Positions 8,170 through 18,774 are shown, counted from the stretch's first letter. The stretch: DNA of 64,000 nt from Paracoccaceae bacterium Fryx2 (GCA_032334235.1 JAVSGI010000003.1:558001-622000), one strand, 5' to 3'. Numbers and translations are program-made. Notes: generated from the sequence alone by a model not told the origin.

Positions 8170-8416
8170 ATCAACCCTCGATTTCCTGTCGCCCTGTCAT
8201 GTTGCCGGGGCGAACGGCCGCTGCGTCACCGTGACCCCGGATCCGCGAATTTGAGTTAAGCATTTGTGGGCAATTGCACAATTCACGCTTTGTAACGGGA
8301 TGTGACAGGGGACGAATCATCCGGACGAAATGCGGAAACTTACTGCAAGCCATTGAAAACACGCCATGAAAAAGGCCCGGTCACCCGGGCCTTCTGTTGC
8401 CGTCACGCGACAGGTT
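8170..8416. other. lpxC promoter region (ftsZ-lpxC intergenic)
   Basis: About 245 bases without a gene. The part next to ftsZ holds the ftsZ terminator. The rest is the leader and promoter region of lpxC and is locally AT-richer (around 8250-8300, AATTTGAGTTAAGC and GGGCAATTGCACAATTC). A GAATC (GANTC) site lies near 8314. I could not fix a -35/-10 pair. Confidence 0.5.
8369..8393 (-). terminator. Intrinsic terminator of ftsZ
   Basis: Read on the minus strand, a 9-bp stem (AAGGCCCGG/CCGGGCCTT, loop GTGA) is followed by a run of five T. It lies 24 bases after the ftsZ stop codon, exactly where a terminator is expected. Confidence 0.85.
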
Positions 8417-10042
8417 TCAGTTGGCCTGACGGCGCAGGAATGCCGGAATCTCGATGCGTTCCTGATCGGCGCTCAACTCCTGTTCGTCATCATAGCTGGT
8501 GACGGGCGGTTGCTGGCGCTGCGGGGCCGGTGTGCGCTCGGCCTGCGGTTCGGCATGGCCCGCCATGCGGTTGATCAGCGACCCGATCCCGAAGCGCGGC
8601 TTTTCGGCGGCGGCACGGGGGGCGGGGGCCGGTGCCGCAGCGCGGGGCTGCTGCTGGACCATCGGCTGACGCGCGGCGGGCGACTTGCTGACAGCCGCCT
8701 GCAGGCGGGCCATCGCCTCGGGCGAGGGCGCTCCGGCCGCGCGCGGGCGCGGGGCGACGAAAGCCGCCGCATCCGTGTCATGCGCCGAGGCCAGCGGCCG
8801 GGCTTGCGGCGCAGGCTGCGGGCGATAGGCGGGGGGCGGCAGATCGGTTGCCTGCTCGTCTTCGGCGTAGTGGTCGTAGCCGCCCTGATCGGCCTCGTCC
8901 TCGATCGCGTCGAACAGGCTGGCGGCCGGGGCCTGCGCCGCCGGTTGCGCCATCACCAGCGGTTCGCGGCGAACTTCGGCCTTCGGCTCGGCTTTCGGTT
9001 CGGGTGCCGAGAAGGTCGCGGGCAGCGGCGCCTTCATCGAGCGGCGCGCCACCGGGTTGTCGGCACGGCCCTGGCTGGCGTCGATGCCGGTTGCGACGAC
9101 CGAGACGCGCAGCATCCCTTCCATCGAGGTGTCCAGCGTCGAGCCCACGATGATGTTGGCGTCGGGATCGACCTTCTCGCGGATGATGTTGGCGGCCTCG
9201 TCGAGTTCGAACAGCGTCAGGTCATAGCCGCCGGTGATGTTGATCAGCACGCCCTTGGCGCCATGCAGGCTGATCTCGTCGAGCAGCGGGTTGGCGATCG
9301 CCTTTTCGGCGGCCTGAACCGCGCGGTCCTCGCCGCTTGCCTCGCCGGTGCCCATCATGGCCTTGCCCATCTCGTCCATCACGGCGCGCACGTCGGCAAA
9401 GTCGAGGTTGATCAGGCCGGGGCGCACCATCAGGTCGGTGACGCCCTTGACGCCCTGATACAGCACGTCGTCGGCCATCGCGAAGGCTTCGGTGAAGGTG
9501 GTGCGCTCGTTCGCCAGCCGGAACAGGTTCTGGTTGGGGATGATGATCAGCGTATCGACGACCTTCTGCAGGGCTTCGATGCCGTCCTCGGCCTGTTTCA
9601 TCCGCTTGTTGCCCTCGAACTGGAAGGGCTTGGTCACGACGCCGACCGTCAGCACGCCCAGCTCGCGCGCGGCCTGCGCGATGATCGGGGCAGCACCCGT
9701 GCCGGTGCCGCCGCCCATGCCGGCGGTGATGAAGCACATGTGCGCCCCGGCCAGATGGTCGACGATCTCCTCGATGGTTTCCTCGGCGGCGGCGGCGCCC
9801 ACGGTCGGGCGGGCGCCTGCGCCCAGCCCTTCGGTGACCTTCAGCCCCATCTGGATCTTCGACAGCGCGCGGCTTTGCTGCAGCGCCTGCGCGTCGGTGT
9901 TCGCAACCACGAACTCGACGCCCTCAAGGTTCTTGTCGATCATGTTGTTGACGGCATTGCCGCCCGCGCCGCCGACACCGAAAACAGTGATCCGCGGCTT
10001 CAGCTCATCACGTTGCGAGGAGATCATCAGATTGAGTGTCAT
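8417..10042 (-). CDS. ftsZ: Cell division protein FtsZ
   Basis: The tubulin-like GTPase that forms the division ring. The GTP-binding signature GGGTGTGA is at 110-117, with [13 protein letters not shown] at the N-terminus. The GTPase core ends near residue 320; a Pro/Ala-rich disordered linker of about 200 residues follows, then the conserved C-terminal peptide [11 protein letters not shown], which binds FtsA. The total of 541 residues is much longer than the 383 of E. coli but usual for this family of bacteria. The ATG at 10042 is used (GGCGGA upstream, MTLNLM as in relatives); an upstream in-frame ATG at 10117 would add 25 residues. It is separated from ftsA by 207 bases with a stem-loop. 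Confidence 0.97.
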   Translation of the reverse strand: MTLNLMISSQRDELKPRITVFGVGGAGGNAVNNMIDKNLEGVEFVVANTDAQALQQSRALSKIQMGLKVTEGLGAGARPTVGAAAAEETIEEIVDHLAGAHMCFITAGMGGGTGTGAAPIIAQAARELGVLTVGVVTKPFQFEGNKRMKQAEDGIEALQKVVDTLIIIPNQNLFRLANERTTFTEAFAMADDVLYQGVKGVTDLMVRPGLINLDFADVRAVMDEMGKAMMGTGEASGEDRAVQAAEKAIANPLLDEISLHGAKGVLINITGGYDLTLFELDEAANIIREKVDPDANIIVGSTLDTSMEGMLRVSVVATGIDASQGRADNPVARRSMKAPLPATFSAPEPKAEPKAEVRREPLVMAQPAAQAPAASLFDAIEDEADQGGYDHYAEDEQATDLPPPAYRPQPAPQARPLASAHDTDAAAFVAPRPRAAGAPSPEAMARLQAAVSKSPAARQPMVQQQPRAAAPAPAPRAAAEKPRFGIGSLINRMAGHAEPQAERTPAPQRQQPPVTSYDDEQELSADQERIEIPAFLRRQAN

Positions 10043-10134
10043 TGCCTGTCCGCCTGTTTCTTGTTGTGCCGCAGCTGCCGGTTCATTGCCGTTGAATGCG
10101 CCTGTCCCCGGACCCATTCCGCCAAATTATCCTC

Positions 10135-10139
10135 GATTC
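10135..10139. promoter_or_regulatory. GANTC site in the ftsZ promoter region
   Basis: GATTC lies 93 bases upstream of the chosen ftsZ start. GANTC is the CcrM methylation site of alphaproteobacteria, where it is depleted overall and enriched in promoters of cell-cycle genes. Five bases alone prove little, so this is only a candidate. Confidence 0.3.
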
Positions 10140-10164
10140 TATCGACACAGGGACCCGAGGTCAC

Positions 10165-10199
10165 GAAAAAAACACGCGTTCCCCACAAAATATGGGGAA
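10165..10199 (-). terminator. Stem-loop with T-tract between ftsA and ftsZ
   Basis: On the minus strand a 7-bp stem (TTCCCCA/TGGGGAA, loop of seven mainly A/T bases) is followed after CGCGTG by seven T. It starts about 50 bases after the ftsA stop. The T-run is slightly displaced, so it may be a partial terminator or attenuator that uncouples ftsZ from the upstream cluster. Confidence 0.5.
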
Positions 10200-10249
10200 G
10201 GCCAGGCCGCAATCAGCGGCATTTCGCTTTCGACGCAGGATGTAGCGGT

Positions 10250-11584
10250 TCACCAGTTGTCCTTGAACCATTTCAGCGCCCTTTTCAGCGACCGCGCCGG
10301 ATAGCGTTCGGTCGGAATGTCGAAATCCCACCACTCGTCCTGCGGGTGCGCGGCGAAAAGGCACAGCCCCACCGAGCTTGAGAATGCGGGCCCCGTCACG
10401 GCCTGCGGCAGGCCCTGCACCCGCAGCGGCCGCCCCAGCCGGACCCGCTGGCCCAGGATGCGCGCGGCCAGCCCGTCAAGCCCCGGAATCTGGCTGGCGC
10501 CGCCGGTCAGCACGATCTGCTGGCTGGGCAGGTGGTCGAACCCGGCCACGTCCAGCCGGGCGCGGGCTTCCTCCAGAATCTCCTCGACGCGCGGGCGCAT
10601 GATGCCGATCAGTTCGGTGCGGCTGACGGTGCGGCGGTCCTTTTCCCAGTCGCCGCTGTCGGCGCCGATCTCGATCATGTCGCGGTCGTCCATGCCGGTG
10701 GCATGAACGCCGCCATGCTTGGTCTTGATGCGCTCGGCGGTGGCCAGCGGAACCGACAGGCCCTTGGAAATGTCGGAGGTGACATGGTCGCCGCCCATAC
10801 GCACAGAGTCGGCAAAGATCATGTGTTTCTTGATGAAGATCGAGATCCCGGTCGAACCGCCGCCAAGGTCGATGCAGGCCGCGCCGAGTTCCTGTTCGTC
10901 TTCCACAAGGCTGGAAATGCCCGAGACATAGGCCGACGAGGCAATCCCCGCCAGTTCCAGGTCGCAGCGCTTGATGCAGAACAAGAGGTTCTGGATCACG
11001 TCGGCCTCGACCGACAGCAGGTGCATGTCGCAGGCCAGCCGGTTGCCGATCTGGCCGCGCGGATCGCCAAGGCCGGTGCGGTGGTCCAGCGCGAAGTTGA
11101 CCGGCTGGGCGTGCAGCACCTCGCGCCCCTCGCCGATGTCGGGCACGTCGCAGGCCGACAGCACCCGCGCCACATCCTGTTCGGTCACGACCGAGTCCTG
11201 CAGATCCCATTCGCCCGCCAGCCCGTAGCTGCGTGGGTCCGCCCCCGAAAAGCAGGCGATGACGTGATCGACGCGCACGTTCGCCATCTTCTGCGCCGCC
11301 TGCACCGCGGTGCGGATCGCGCGTTCGGTTTCGTTCATCACCGCGATTTCGCCAAACCGCACCCCGCGTGACCGGGTGGTGGCCGCCCCGATCACCCGGA
11401 AGCTCGACTGCCCGGCCATCGGCCCCACCCCGTCGGCATCGCGCAGCCGGTCGGGGCCGTCAAACCGCAGGATCAGACAGGCGATCTTGGATGACCCCAC
11501 GTCCAGAATGGCAATCACGCCGCGCTGCATGGCGGCACGGCGCATGTTGCGCATGGCGCGCTGGGATTGATAGAGATCGGTCAA
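10250..11584 (-). CDS. ftsA: Cell division protein FtsA
   Basis: An actin-like ATPase that tethers FtsZ to the membrane. The N-terminal phosphate-binding motif is ILDVGSSKIACL and the second is IDLGGGSTGISIF; GGASQIPGLDGL is the adenosine motif. The C-terminus (RSLKRALKWFKDNW) forms the amphipathic membrane-binding helix. The start is taken as TTG at 11584 (TTGACCGATCTC, giving [16 protein letters not shown] as in relatives), overlapping the ftsQ stop by three bases; the length is then 444 residues. A later ATG at residue 10 or 13 is an alternative. It is co-transcribed with ftsQ. Confidence 0.95.
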   Translation of the reverse strand: MTDLYQSQRAMRNMRRAAMQRGVIAILDVGSSKIACLILRFDGPDRLRDADGVGPMAGQSSFRVIGAATTRSRGVRFGEIAVMNETERAIRTAVQAAQKMANVRVDHVIACFSGADPRSYGLAGEWDLQDSVVTEQDVARVLSACDVPDIGEGREVLHAQPVNFALDHRTGLGDPRGQIGNRLACDMHLLSVEADVIQNLLFCIKRCDLELAGIASSAYVSGISSLVEDEQELGAACIDLGGGSTGISIFIKKHMIFADSVRMGGDHVTSDISKGLSVPLATAERIKTKHGGVHATGMDDRDMIEIGADSGDWEKDRRTVSRTELIGIMRPRVEEILEEARARLDVAGFDHLPSQQIVLTGGASQIPGLDGLAARILGQRVRLGRPLRVQGLPQAVTGPAFSSSVGLCLFAAHPQDEWWDFDIPTERYPARSLKRALKWFKDNW

Positions 11585-12465
11585 AGGTCGTTCTCCACGG
11601 GAATGATGCCGCGCGCGACGCGCAGCTCCTTCAGGGCATAGGGCGACAGTCGCAGCACCGGCCGGTCCTGCAACCGCAGATCGACGGCGGAAATGTCGCG
11701 CGCCAGCAGGTCTTCGGCCTGATCCAGCGCCAGCAGGCGTTCCATCGCGCGCACCGGCGCATCGACCGGCAGCAGGATGCGCTGGTTGCGGTCCAGCACC
11801 ACATCCCAGCGCCGCTCGCCCATCCGCACGAGGCCGCGCACGCGGGGCAGCAGCGGCCCGGCAGCGGCAAAGATCGCCAGGGCCTCGGGCACCGCGCGGT
11901 TGGCACCATCGCCCGCGATCAGCGGCAGGTCGCCCCGGTCGGCCCGCGTCAGCACCATCGCCACCCGGCGGCCGTCGGCATCCAGCAGCGTCACCGCCTC
12001 GGGCGTGCGCCAGACCATCGCGGGCACACGCTCGGTGATGGTGACCTGCAACACGCCGCCCGGCTTGACCCGCAGATCGGCCGCCGCCACTGCATCCAGC
12101 CGCTCGACCGTCGCCCGCGCCGCCTCCAGATCCAGATCGAAAGAGCTTTGCGGCAACGGCAGCGCCAGCGTGCTGCGCACCGCCTCGGCCAGCGGGGCCG
12201 AGGCCCCGTCGATCGCCAGCAGGCTGACCATGAACTCCGGGCGGCTTTCCACCGTTTCGCGCAGGTCGGTCACGGTCGAGGTCAGGGCGGCACGGCGGTC
12301 GGAATCCGCCAGCCACAGCCCCGCCGCCATCGTCACCACGAAGGCGGGCAGCCCCACCCGCATCAGCGCGCGGAACAGCGGGGTAAGCCACAGCCGCTGC
12401 ATCCGGTAGGCGGCGCGGCTGGGTGCCGGGTCGCGGCGGGGCGGCGGGGCGCTCAGCGATTGCAT
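11581..12465 (-). CDS. ftsQ: Cell division protein FtsQ
   Basis: A 294-residue bitopic membrane protein of the divisome. A basic, proline-rich cytoplasmic tail (about 35 residues) leads to one membrane segment ([17 protein letters not shown]), then a POTRA domain and the FtsQ beta domain ([20 protein letters not shown]). It links FtsB/FtsL and FtsA-side proteins. The ATG at 12465 has a strong GGAGGA at about 7 bases and lies inside the 3' end of ddl (13-base overlap), so the two are coupled. Confidence 0.94.
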   Translation of the reverse strand: MQSLSAPPPRRDPAPSRAAYRMQRLWLTPLFRALMRVGLPAFVVTMAAGLWLADSDRRAALTSTVTDLRETVESRPEFMVSLLAIDGASAPLAEAVRSTLALPLPQSSFDLDLEAARATVERLDAVAAADLRVKPGGVLQVTITERVPAMVWRTPEAVTLLDADGRRVAMVLTRADRGDLPLIAGDGANRAVPEALAIFAAAGPLLPRVRGLVRMGERRWDVVLDRNQRILLPVDAPVRAMERLLALDQAEDLLARDISAVDLRLQDRPVLRLSPYALKELRVARGIIPVENDL

Positions 12466-13376
12466 GACGCATCCTCCACGATCCAGCGGCACAGGTCCGG
12501 GAATGACAGCCCGGCATGGGCTGCCTGTTCAGGCGAAAGCGAGGTCGGCGTCATGCCGGGCTGGGTGTTGATTTCCAGCAGGATCAGCCCCGCCAGCCCG
12601 CGCGTCTCGTCCCAGCGGAAATCGGTGCGGCTCAGCCCCCGGCAGCCGATGGCCCGGTGCGCGCGCAGGGCATGGTCGAGACAGGCGTCGGTGACCGCCT
12701 GCGGCAGGTCGGCCGGCACCACATGCCGCGACCCGCCCGGCTTGTATTTCGCGTCATAGTCATACCAGCCGCTGGTCACGATGTCGGTGACGCAAAGCGC
12801 GCGGTCGCCCATCACCGTCACGGTAAGCTCGCGGCCCGGGGCATAGGCCTCGACCATCACCACCTCGGGCATGTCGTCGGAAAGCTGCGGCGGCGCATTG
12901 GCCCCCTCCAGCACCAGATAGACGCCGACCGAGGAGCCTTCGCAGTTGGGCTTGACCACATAGGGGGCGGGCATCACATGCCGCGCCCGCACCTCTGCCG
13001 CACATGCCAGACGGCTTTCCACCACCGGCAGCCCGGCCGCGGCAAACGCCGCCTTGGCGCGCGCCTTGTCCATCGCCAGCGCCGAGGCCAGCACGCCCGA
13101 ATGGGTATAGGGGATCGCCAGCCATTCCAGCAGGCCCTGCACGCAGCCATCCTCGCCCCAGCGGCCATGCAGAGCGTTGAACACCACATCGGGGCGGATG
13201 TCAGCCAGACGCGCGGCCAGATCGCGGCCGGCATCGACCTCGATCACGTCATACCCGGCTTCCCGAAGGGCCTTGGCGCATTCGCGCCCCGTCGACAAAG
13301 ACACTTCCCGCTCTGCGGAAAGCCCACCCATCAACACTGCCACACGGGAGCCTGCCCTGAAAGACACGCCCGCCAT
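12453..13376 (-). CDS. ddl: D-alanine--D-alanine ligase
   Basis: An ATP-grasp ligase that makes the D-Ala-D-Ala end of the peptidoglycan stem peptide. The N-terminal segment [20 protein letters not shown] is the family signature. [17 protein letters not shown] binds ATP, and [22 protein letters not shown] holds the Mg-binding Glu and Asn. The length of 307 residues is normal for DdlB. The ATG at 13376 is preceded by GAGG about 11 bases away. It lies between murB and ftsQ as in most dcw clusters. Confidence 0.96.
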   Translation of the reverse strand: MAGVSFRAGSRVAVLMGGLSAEREVSLSTGRECAKALREAGYDVIEVDAGRDLAARLADIRPDVVFNALHGRWGEDGCVQGLLEWLAIPYTHSGVLASALAMDKARAKAAFAAAGLPVVESRLACAAEVRARHVMPAPYVVKPNCEGSSVGVYLVLEGANAPPQLSDDMPEVVMVEAYAPGRELTVTVMGDRALCVTDIVTSGWYDYDAKYKPGGSRHVVPADLPQAVTDACLDHALRAHRAIGCRGLSRTDFRWDETRGLAGLILLEINTQPGMTPTSLSPEQAAHAGLSFPDLCRWIVEDASCNR

Positions 13377-13398
13377 CACTCTGCCTCGTCGCACGCCG

Positions 13399-14355
13399 TT
13401 AATCGGCTGCGTTATTGTTGTTCTGGTCTTCCTGGTCCCGGGCCATTTCACCGACCCGCATGATTTCCCACTGTAGCGCGATACCGCTGTGATCGAAAAC
13501 CCTTTTTCTGACCTCCTCGCCCAATTCTTCCAGGTCTGCGGCTGTGGCGCCACCGGCATTGATCAGGAAGTTGGAGTGCATCTCGCTCATCTGCGCCCCG
13601 CCGCGCCGCGCGCCGCGCATTCCGGCGGCGTCGATCACCTTCCACGCCTTCAGGTCGTGGCGGTCATCGGCCTGCCCGGTGCTGGAATAGCCTGCGGGGT
13701 TGCGGAAGGTCGATCCGGCGCTGCGGTCTTTCGTCGGCTGGCTCGCGTCGCGTTTCGCGACCTGCGCGGCCATCCGTGCCGCAAGCGCCTCCGGGTCGCC
13801 GGTCGCCGCGCGGAAGGTGGCCTGCACGATCACCCAGCCCTCTGGCAGGTCGGACTGGCGGTAGCGCAGGTGCAGATCGGCCGCCGCCAGCGTGACCAGA
13901 TCGCCGCCGCGCGTCACCGCCTGCACTGACACCAGATGGTCGGCGACATAAGACCCGTAGCAGCCCGCGTTCATCCGCACCGCCCCGCCGATGCTGCCCG
14001 GGATGGTGCGCAGGAAGGTCAGGTCGCGCCCGGCCTCGGCGGCTTTCTTCGCCACCTGCGCATCCAGCGCCGCCGCCCCGGCCGTCACCAGATCGCCCTC
14101 CACGACGACCGCGTTGAACCCCCGCCCCAGCCGCACCACCACCGCCCGCAACCCGCCGTCGCGCACGATCAGGTTGCTGCCGACCCCCATGGGGAAGACC
14201 AGCACCGCCGCATCAAGCCCGCGCAGGAACTCACACAGGTCCGCCACATCGGCCGGCTGGAACAGCCAGTCCGCAGGCCCCCCGACCCGCAGCCAGGTCA
14301 GCTCGGCCAGGGGCCGGTTCGGCGTCAAGATGCCTCGGGGGGTGGGGAGGATCAT
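13399..14355 (-). CDS. murB: UDP-N-acetylenolpyruvoylglucosamine reductase MurB
   Basis: An FAD- and NADPH-dependent reductase making UDP-MurNAc. The FAD-binding part shows [16 protein letters not shown] and [33 protein letters not shown] and [11 protein letters not shown] carry the catalytic residues, with the substrate-proton Ser in SAGSTF. The extra GYSSTGQAD loop and [23 protein letters not shown] at the end are type I MurB features. It has 318 residues. The start is ATG 14355 ([21 protein letters not shown]), about 97 bases after the second DUF2484 gene. Confidence 0.96.
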   Translation of the reverse strand: MILPTPRGILTPNRPLAELTWLRVGGPADWLFQPADVADLCEFLRGLDAAVLVFPMGVGSNLIVRDGGLRAVVVRLGRGFNAVVVEGDLVTAGAAALDAQVAKKAAEAGRDLTFLRTIPGSIGGAVRMNAGCYGSYVADHLVSVQAVTRGGDLVTLAAADLHLRYRQSDLPEGWVIVQATFRAATGDPEALAARMAAQVAKRDASQPTKDRSAGSTFRNPAGYSSTGQADDRHDLKAWKVIDAAGMRGARRGGAQMSEMHSNFLINAGGATAADLEELGEEVRKRVFDHSGIALQWEIMRVGEMARDQEDQNNNNAAD

Positions 14356-14452
14356 GGCAAGGGCCCTGCGGTTGCAATCACGGTGGTAAGGCGGGGGAAC
14401 CGGGCGGGGTTCAAAAAACTGCCCGTCAACAAAGGACCGGCGAAAACCCCCG

Positions 14453-14716
14453 TCAGTCCTGCGGCTTTCGCGGCAGCACATGCGCCCTGATCCAGCGCCA
14501 CAGGTAGATCAGCGGCCAGCGCAGGACGCTGGCGCCAAAGGCGAGGATGGCCATGCCCCAGATCGGGCCGTGGTCATAGGTGACCCAGCCGAGGATCGGG
14601 ATGCCGACCACGATCAGGATGTAGGCGCTGGTCCAGTGCTGGTCGCGCGAGGGGAACATCGCGATCACGTTGGCAATGATCAGCCACAGGAAGGCCACGC
14701 CCAGCGCCGGGGTCAT
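14453..14716 (-). CDS. DUF2484 family protein, second copy
   Basis: An 87-residue membrane protein with hydrophobic segments at about 5-20, 32-48 and 56-70 and a basic tail ([22 protein letters not shown]). The pattern LWxxxAxxxAMxPSR, then [16 protein letters not shown], recurs in its neighbour, so the two are probably paralogues. DUF2484 genes sit between murC and murB in Rhodobacteraceae; a role in envelope growth is inferred from place only. Its ATG overlaps the stop of the first copy (ATGA). Confidence 0.8.
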   Translation of the reverse strand: MTPALGVAFLWLIIANVIAMFPSRDQHWTSAYILIVVGIPILGWVTYDHGPIWGMAILAFGASVLRWPLIYLWRWIRAHVLPRKPQD

Positions 14717-14964
14717 GCGCGACCCTCCGCCGGGGTCCGCGCGCGGCGGGCAAGGGCAATCAGCGGGCGGCGGAACATCGAGCCGACCGCGAACAGCCCG
14801 AACAGCGCCCAGCCGGGGCCCGCCTGCATCCAGATCAAGCCGATCAGCAGCGGGGCCGCGACCAGCAGCCCGGCTCCCGGCAGCATCTGGTGGCGCATCG
14901 GCAGCAGCGCCACCGCCGCCGCCGCCAGCACCCAGAGCGCGCCGGGGATCAGGGCCATGCTCAT
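14713..14964 (-). CDS. DUF2484 family protein, first copy
   Basis: An 83-residue membrane protein with two or three hydrophobic segments ([40 protein letters not shown]) ending in a basic tail ([17 protein letters not shown]). It fits DUF2484, a family restricted to Rhodobacterales-type genomes and placed within the mur genes. The ATG at 14964 overlaps the murC stop (ATGA); an ATG at 14958 is the only nearby alternative. The function is unknown. Translational coupling to murC suggests a fixed ratio with the precursor enzymes. Confidence 0.82.
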   Translation of the reverse strand: MSMALIPGALWVLAAAAVALLPMRHQMLPGAGLLVAAPLLIGLIWMQAGPGWALFGLFAVGSMFRRPLIALARRARTPAEGRA

Positions 14965-16388
14965 GCGGCAAGCTCCGTCAACCGGGCGGGCAGCGCGTTG
15001 GCCCAGGTCGAGATGGTGCCTGCGCCAAGGCACACCACCATGTCGCCGGGCCGCGCCTGTTCGCGCACCAGCCGCACGAGATCGTTCTCGTCGAGGATGG
15101 CGCGGGCGTGGCGGTGGCCGTGGGCGATCAGCCCCGCCACCAGATCGTCGCGGCTGGCGCCCGGAATCGGTTCCTCGCCGGCCGCATAGACCTCGGCGAT
15201 CGCCACCACGTCGGCCTCGTTGAAGCAGGTGCAGAAATCGTCGAACAGGCTGGACAGGCGGGTATAGCGGTGCGGCTGGTGCACGGCGATGACGCGCGCG
15301 CCGGGGTTGCCCGCGATGGCCTGCCGCGCGGCCCGCAGCACGGCGGCGATCTCGACCGGGTGATGGCCGTAGTCGTCGATCACCGTCACGCCGCCCAGCA
15401 CCTCGCCCACCTTGGTGAAGCGGCGGTTCACGCCGCCAAAGGCCGCCAGCGCCTCGCGGATTTCGGCACGCTTCATCCCCAGGTGGCGCGCCACGGCAAT
15501 CGCCGACAGCGCGTTCGACACGTTGTGGTCGCCCGGCATCGGCAGGGTGCAGCCCTCGATCACCACGCCCTCGCCCTCGCCCTGCAAGGCCACGTCAAAA
15601 TGCGCCACACCCTTGTCATAGGTCAGGTTGACCGCCCGCACGTCGGCCTGCGCGTTGAAGCCGAAGGTCACGATGCGCCGGTCGGTGACGCGGCCGACCA
15701 GCGCCTGCACCTCGGGGTGGTCGGTGCAGCACACCGCCAGCCCGTAGAACGGCACGTTGCTGACGAAATCCAGAAAGCCGCGGCGCAGGTTCTCGAAGGT
15801 GCCCCAATGCTCCATATGCTCGGGGTCGATGTTGGTGACGATGGCGATGGTGGCGGGCAGGCGGTTGAACGAGCCGTCGGATTCGTCGGCCTCGACCACC
15901 ATCCACTCCCCTGCCCCGGCGCGGGCATTGGACCCGTAGGCATGGATCACCCCGCCGTTGATCACCGTCGGGTCAAACCCGCCTTTGTCCAGCAATGTTG
16001 CAACCATGGTGGTTGTGGTGGTCTTGCCATGCGTTCCGGCGACGGCAATGTTCGATTTCAGCCGCATCAGTTCGGCCAGCATCTCGGCCCTTCGCACCAC
16101 CGGCAGCTTGCGGCGGCGGGCCTCTTCCAGTTCCGGGTTGCCCTTGCGGATCGCGCTCGACACCACGACCACGGCGGCGTCACCGATGTTGGCCGCCGCC
16201 TGCCCCTCGAACACCACGGCACCCAGCGACACCAGCCGGTCGGTGATCTTGCTGGCCTTGGCATCCGACCCCTGCACCCGGTAGCCCAGCGTCATCAGCA
16301 CCTCGGCAATGCCCGACATGCCGATGCCGCCGATGCCGACAAAGTGGATGGGGCCCAGTTCGCCGGGCAGTTTGGTGGCAGCGTTCAT
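14961..16388 (-). CDS. murC: UDP-N-acetylmuramate--L-alanine ligase MurC
   Basis: The first amino-acid-adding ligase of peptidoglycan synthesis, cytoplasmic. The UDP-binding Rossmann motif [16 protein letters not shown] (16-31) and the ATP P-loop GTHGKTTTT (118-126) are intact. [13 protein letters not shown]-like sequence (DDYGHHPVE) and HQPHRYTRL mark the C-terminal domain. It has 475 residues, as expected. The start overlaps the murG stop by four bases and the stop overlaps DUF2484, so this is one tight operon. Confidence 0.97.
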   Translation of the reverse strand: MNAATKLPGELGPIHFVGIGGIGMSGIAEVLMTLGYRVQGSDAKASKITDRLVSLGAVVFEGQAAANIGDAAVVVVSSAIRKGNPELEEARRRKLPVVRRAEMLAELMRLKSNIAVAGTHGKTTTTTMVATLLDKGGFDPTVINGGVIHAYGSNARAGAGEWMVVEADESDGSFNRLPATIAIVTNIDPEHMEHWGTFENLRRGFLDFVSNVPFYGLAVCCTDHPEVQALVGRVTDRRIVTFGFNAQADVRAVNLTYDKGVAHFDVALQGEGEGVVIEGCTLPMPGDHNVSNALSAIAVARHLGMKRAEIREALAAFGGVNRRFTKVGEVLGGVTVIDDYGHHPVEIAAVLRAARQAIAGNPGARVIAVHQPHRYTRLSSLFDDFCTCFNEADVVAIAEVYAAGEEPIPGASRDDLVAGLIAHGHRHARAILDENDLVRLVREQARPGDMVVCLGAGTISTWANALPARLTELAA

Positions 16389-17500
16389 GGCAGGTCTTTC
16401 TTCGCAAGGCTTTCGACAATCTCGACCAGCCGCTCGGTCGCGTCCGGGCGGCCCATGGCCAGCGCGTTGCGCGCCATCCGGCCGGCGGCCTTGGGCCGCG
16501 TCAGCACGGCGGTCATTTGCGCGGCCAGGGCTTCCGGGTCAAGAGCCGATTCCGGGATCAGGATCGCCGCCTCGCCCTCGACCAGACCTCGGGCATTGGC
16601 GGTCTGGTGGTCGCCGGTCGCGGCGGCATAGGGGATCAGGATCGACGGGCGGCCGATTGCGCTGATGTCGGCGACCGACGAGGCGCCGGAACGCGAGATC
16701 ACCAGCTGCGCTTCTGAGAGCCTGCGCGGAATGTCGGTGAAAAAGCCCTGCACCTCGGCGTATATCCCTGCCTCGTCATAGGCTTGCGCCACCCGGGCCC
16801 CGTCTTCCTCGCGCGCCTGATGCGCCACGCGCACCAGTTCCCGCAACCCCTCGGGCAGCAGCGCCACGGCGGCGGGCACCACGTCCGACAGGATGCGCGC
16901 GCCCTGGCTGCCGCCGATCACCACCAGGCTCATCGGATAGTCGCCGGGCGGGATGTAGCCCGACCCGGCGCGGTCTAGCACCGCGGCGCGCACCGGGTTG
17001 CCGGTGTGGCTGCCCTCCACCCCCTCGGGCAGGGCGGTGGGCCAGGTGCCGCAGGCCACGGCATCGACCCGGCGGGCAAAGAAGGCGTTCACACGGCCCA
17101 GCACACCGTTCTGTTCATGGATCATCCGGGGCAGGCGCAGCAGCGTCGCGGCCGACAGCGCCGGGATCGACGGGTAGCCGCCAAAGCCCACCACCACCGC
17201 AGGCCGGTCGCGCAGCATCCCCGTCACTGCCGACAGCACGCCGCCCGCGATGCGCAGGGGCACCAGCGCCCGCGCCAGCAGGCCGCCGCGCGCAAAGGTG
17301 GCCGACGACACCTGTTCCACCTGCACCACATGCGGAAAACCCCCGGCATAGCGCGCGCCGCGGGCGTCGGTGGAAAGCTTGACCCGCCAGCCGCGCCGCA
17401 CCATCGCCTCGGCCAGCGCCTGTGCGGGGAACATGTGCCCGCCGGTGCCCCCGGCGGCGATCAGCAGCAGCGGCGCCCCTGCCTGATCACGCCCGGCCAT
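16385..17500 (-). CDS. murG: UDP-GlcNAc:undecaprenyl-PP-MurNAc-pentapeptide transferase MurG
   Basis: The membrane-associated GT-B glycosyltransferase that completes lipid II. The N-terminal glycine loop [12 protein letters not shown] (15-26) and [11 protein letters not shown] bind acceptor, and the second loop [11 protein letters not shown] and [34 protein letters not shown] bind UDP-GlcNAc. It has 371 residues from the ATG at 17500, which overlaps the ftsW stop by one base (TGATG); a GTG three bases earlier is possible. Confidence 0.96.
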   Translation of the reverse strand: MAGRDQAGAPLLLIAAGGTGGHMFPAQALAEAMVRRGWRVKLSTDARGARYAGGFPHVVQVEQVSSATFARGGLLARALVPLRIAGGVLSAVTGMLRDRPAVVVGFGGYPSIPALSAATLLRLPRMIHEQNGVLGRVNAFFARRVDAVACGTWPTALPEGVEGSHTGNPVRAAVLDRAGSGYIPPGDYPMSLVVIGGSQGARILSDVVPAAVALLPEGLRELVRVAHQAREEDGARVAQAYDEAGIYAEVQGFFTDIPRRLSEAQLVISRSGASSVADISAIGRPSILIPYAAATGDHQTANARGLVEGEAAILIPESALDPEALAAQMTAVLTRPKAAGRMARNALAMGRPDATERLVEIVESLAKKDLP

Positions 17501-18666
17501 CACCGCCCCCGCTTGAAAAGGATGTCGCCGATCTGCCCCTGCGGGCGGCTCCGCGTCATGGCCAGAAGCATCCCCACCGTGATGCCCGCCGCGATCACCG
17601 ACGACCCGCCATAGCTGACGAAGGGCAGCGTCATGCCCTTGGCGGGCAGCAGGCGCACCGCGACGCCCATGTTGATCATCGCCTGCACCCCGAAGATGCA
17701 GGCCAGCCCGGTGCCCGCCAGCCGGATGAACGGATCACGTTCGCGCATCAAACGGAACAGGCTGCGCACCACCACCGTGCTGTAAAGCGCAATGATCACC
17801 AGCACCAGGATCAGCCCGTATTCCTCGGCAGCGACGGCGATGATGAAGTCGGTATGGGCATCGGGCAGCGACCATTTCACCTGCCCCTCGCCCACGCCCA
17901 CCCCGAAGAAGCCGCCCTCCTGAATGGCGTTGGTGGCATAGCCAAGCTGGGTGCGCGGGTCGAGATCGGGGTTCAGGAAGCCGTCGATCCGCCGGGCGAA
18001 GTGTTCCGAATGGCCATAGGCCAGCACCGACCCCGCCCCCACCAGCCCGACGATCACCACGATCAGCAGCATCGGCGCGCCGGCCACGAAATACACAACG
18101 CCCCAGCCGAACAGCACCAGCGCCGACTGCCCGAAATCGGGCTGCAACGCCAGAAAGGCCACGATGACGATCGCGATCGCGAAAGAGATCGCCTTGCCCG
18201 GCGGCCCGTTCGGATCCTGACTCGCGGCCATCAGCCAGGCGGTCAGGATGATGAACCCCGGCTTCAGGAACTCCGACGGCTGGACCGAGGCAAAGCCCAG
18301 GCTGAACCAGCGCGTGGCACCCTTGCCGAAATCGGTTCCGAAGGCGGGCAGCAGCACCAGCCCCGCCATCGCCAGCACGAACCCCACCACACCCAGCCTG
18401 CGCACCATGTCGGGCGTCATCATCGAGCAGCCGAGCATGGCAATCATCGCCAGCCCGCCGAAGAACGCCTGTCGCTGGACATAGTGGAACGGCTCCAGCC
18501 CGTTGCGGGTGGCCAGCGGCACCGAGGCGGCAAGGCCCAGCAGGATGCCGATGCCGAACAGCATCAGAATGGCGGTCATCGACCATTTGTCGATGGTGCG
18601 CCACCAACGGGGAAGAACCGGCTCGGATGCCCGTGCGGGCATTGAGCCATAGACCATCTCAGTCAT
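17500..18666 (-). CDS. ftsW: Lipid II polymerase FtsW
   Basis: A SEDS-family peptidoglycan polymerase of the septum, partner of PBP3. It is a 388-residue protein with about ten membrane helices. Family motifs seen: [35 protein letters not shown], the catalytic-loop segment [26 protein letters not shown], and the final [10 protein letters not shown]. It heads the minus-strand cluster; the ATG at 18666 has AGGCGG about 9 bases upstream. The rodA paralogue at 49354 serves the elongasome. Confidence 0.96.
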   Translation of the reverse strand: MTEMVYGSMPARASEPVLPRWWRTIDKWSMTAILMLFGIGILLGLAASVPLATRNGLEPFHYVQRQAFFGGLAMIAMLGCSMMTPDMVRRLGVVGFVLAMAGLVLLPAFGTDFGKGATRWFSLGFASVQPSEFLKPGFIILTAWLMAASQDPNGPPGKAISFAIAIVIVAFLALQPDFGQSALVLFGWGVVYFVAGAPMLLIVVIVGLVGAGSVLAYGHSEHFARRIDGFLNPDLDPRTQLGYATNAIQEGGFFGVGVGEGQVKWSLPDAHTDFIIAVAAEEYGLILVLVIIALYSTVVVRSLFRLMRERDPFIRLAGTGLACIFGVQAMINMGVAVRLLPAKGMTLPFVSYGGSSVIAAGITVGMLLAMTRSRPQGQIGDILFKRGR

Positions 18667-18743
18667 GGGAAAACCGCCTGATACTGCTGCACTGCCAATC
18701 GCCCGGTTGACCGGATCTGAGCGAAACTCTAGCGAAGAACGGC

Positions 18744-18748
18744 GAGTC
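18744..18748. promoter_or_regulatory. GANTC site upstream of ftsW
   Basis: GAGTC lies 78 bases before the ftsW start. As for ftsZ, a CcrM-type methylation site in a division-gene promoter region would be expected for cell-cycle control, but a five-base match is weak evidence. Confidence 0.25.
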
Positions 18749-18754
18749 TGGCTA

Positions 18755-18774
18755 GGGGCGTGCAGCCCCTTTTT
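18755..18774 (+). terminator. Terminator-like stem on the plus strand, no matching gene
   Basis: GGGGC-GTGCA-GCCCC is followed immediately by TTTTT on the plus strand. No plus-strand gene precedes it; the nearest upstream gene, ftsW, is on the other strand. It may end a small RNA or antisense transcript from the ftsW promoter region, or insulate it. Confidence 0.45.

Noticed and set aside
8366-10381. Plus-strand open frame of 671 codons over ftsZ
   Set aside because: Antisense of ftsZ with no recognisable motif; long antisense frames are common in DNA this GC-rich.
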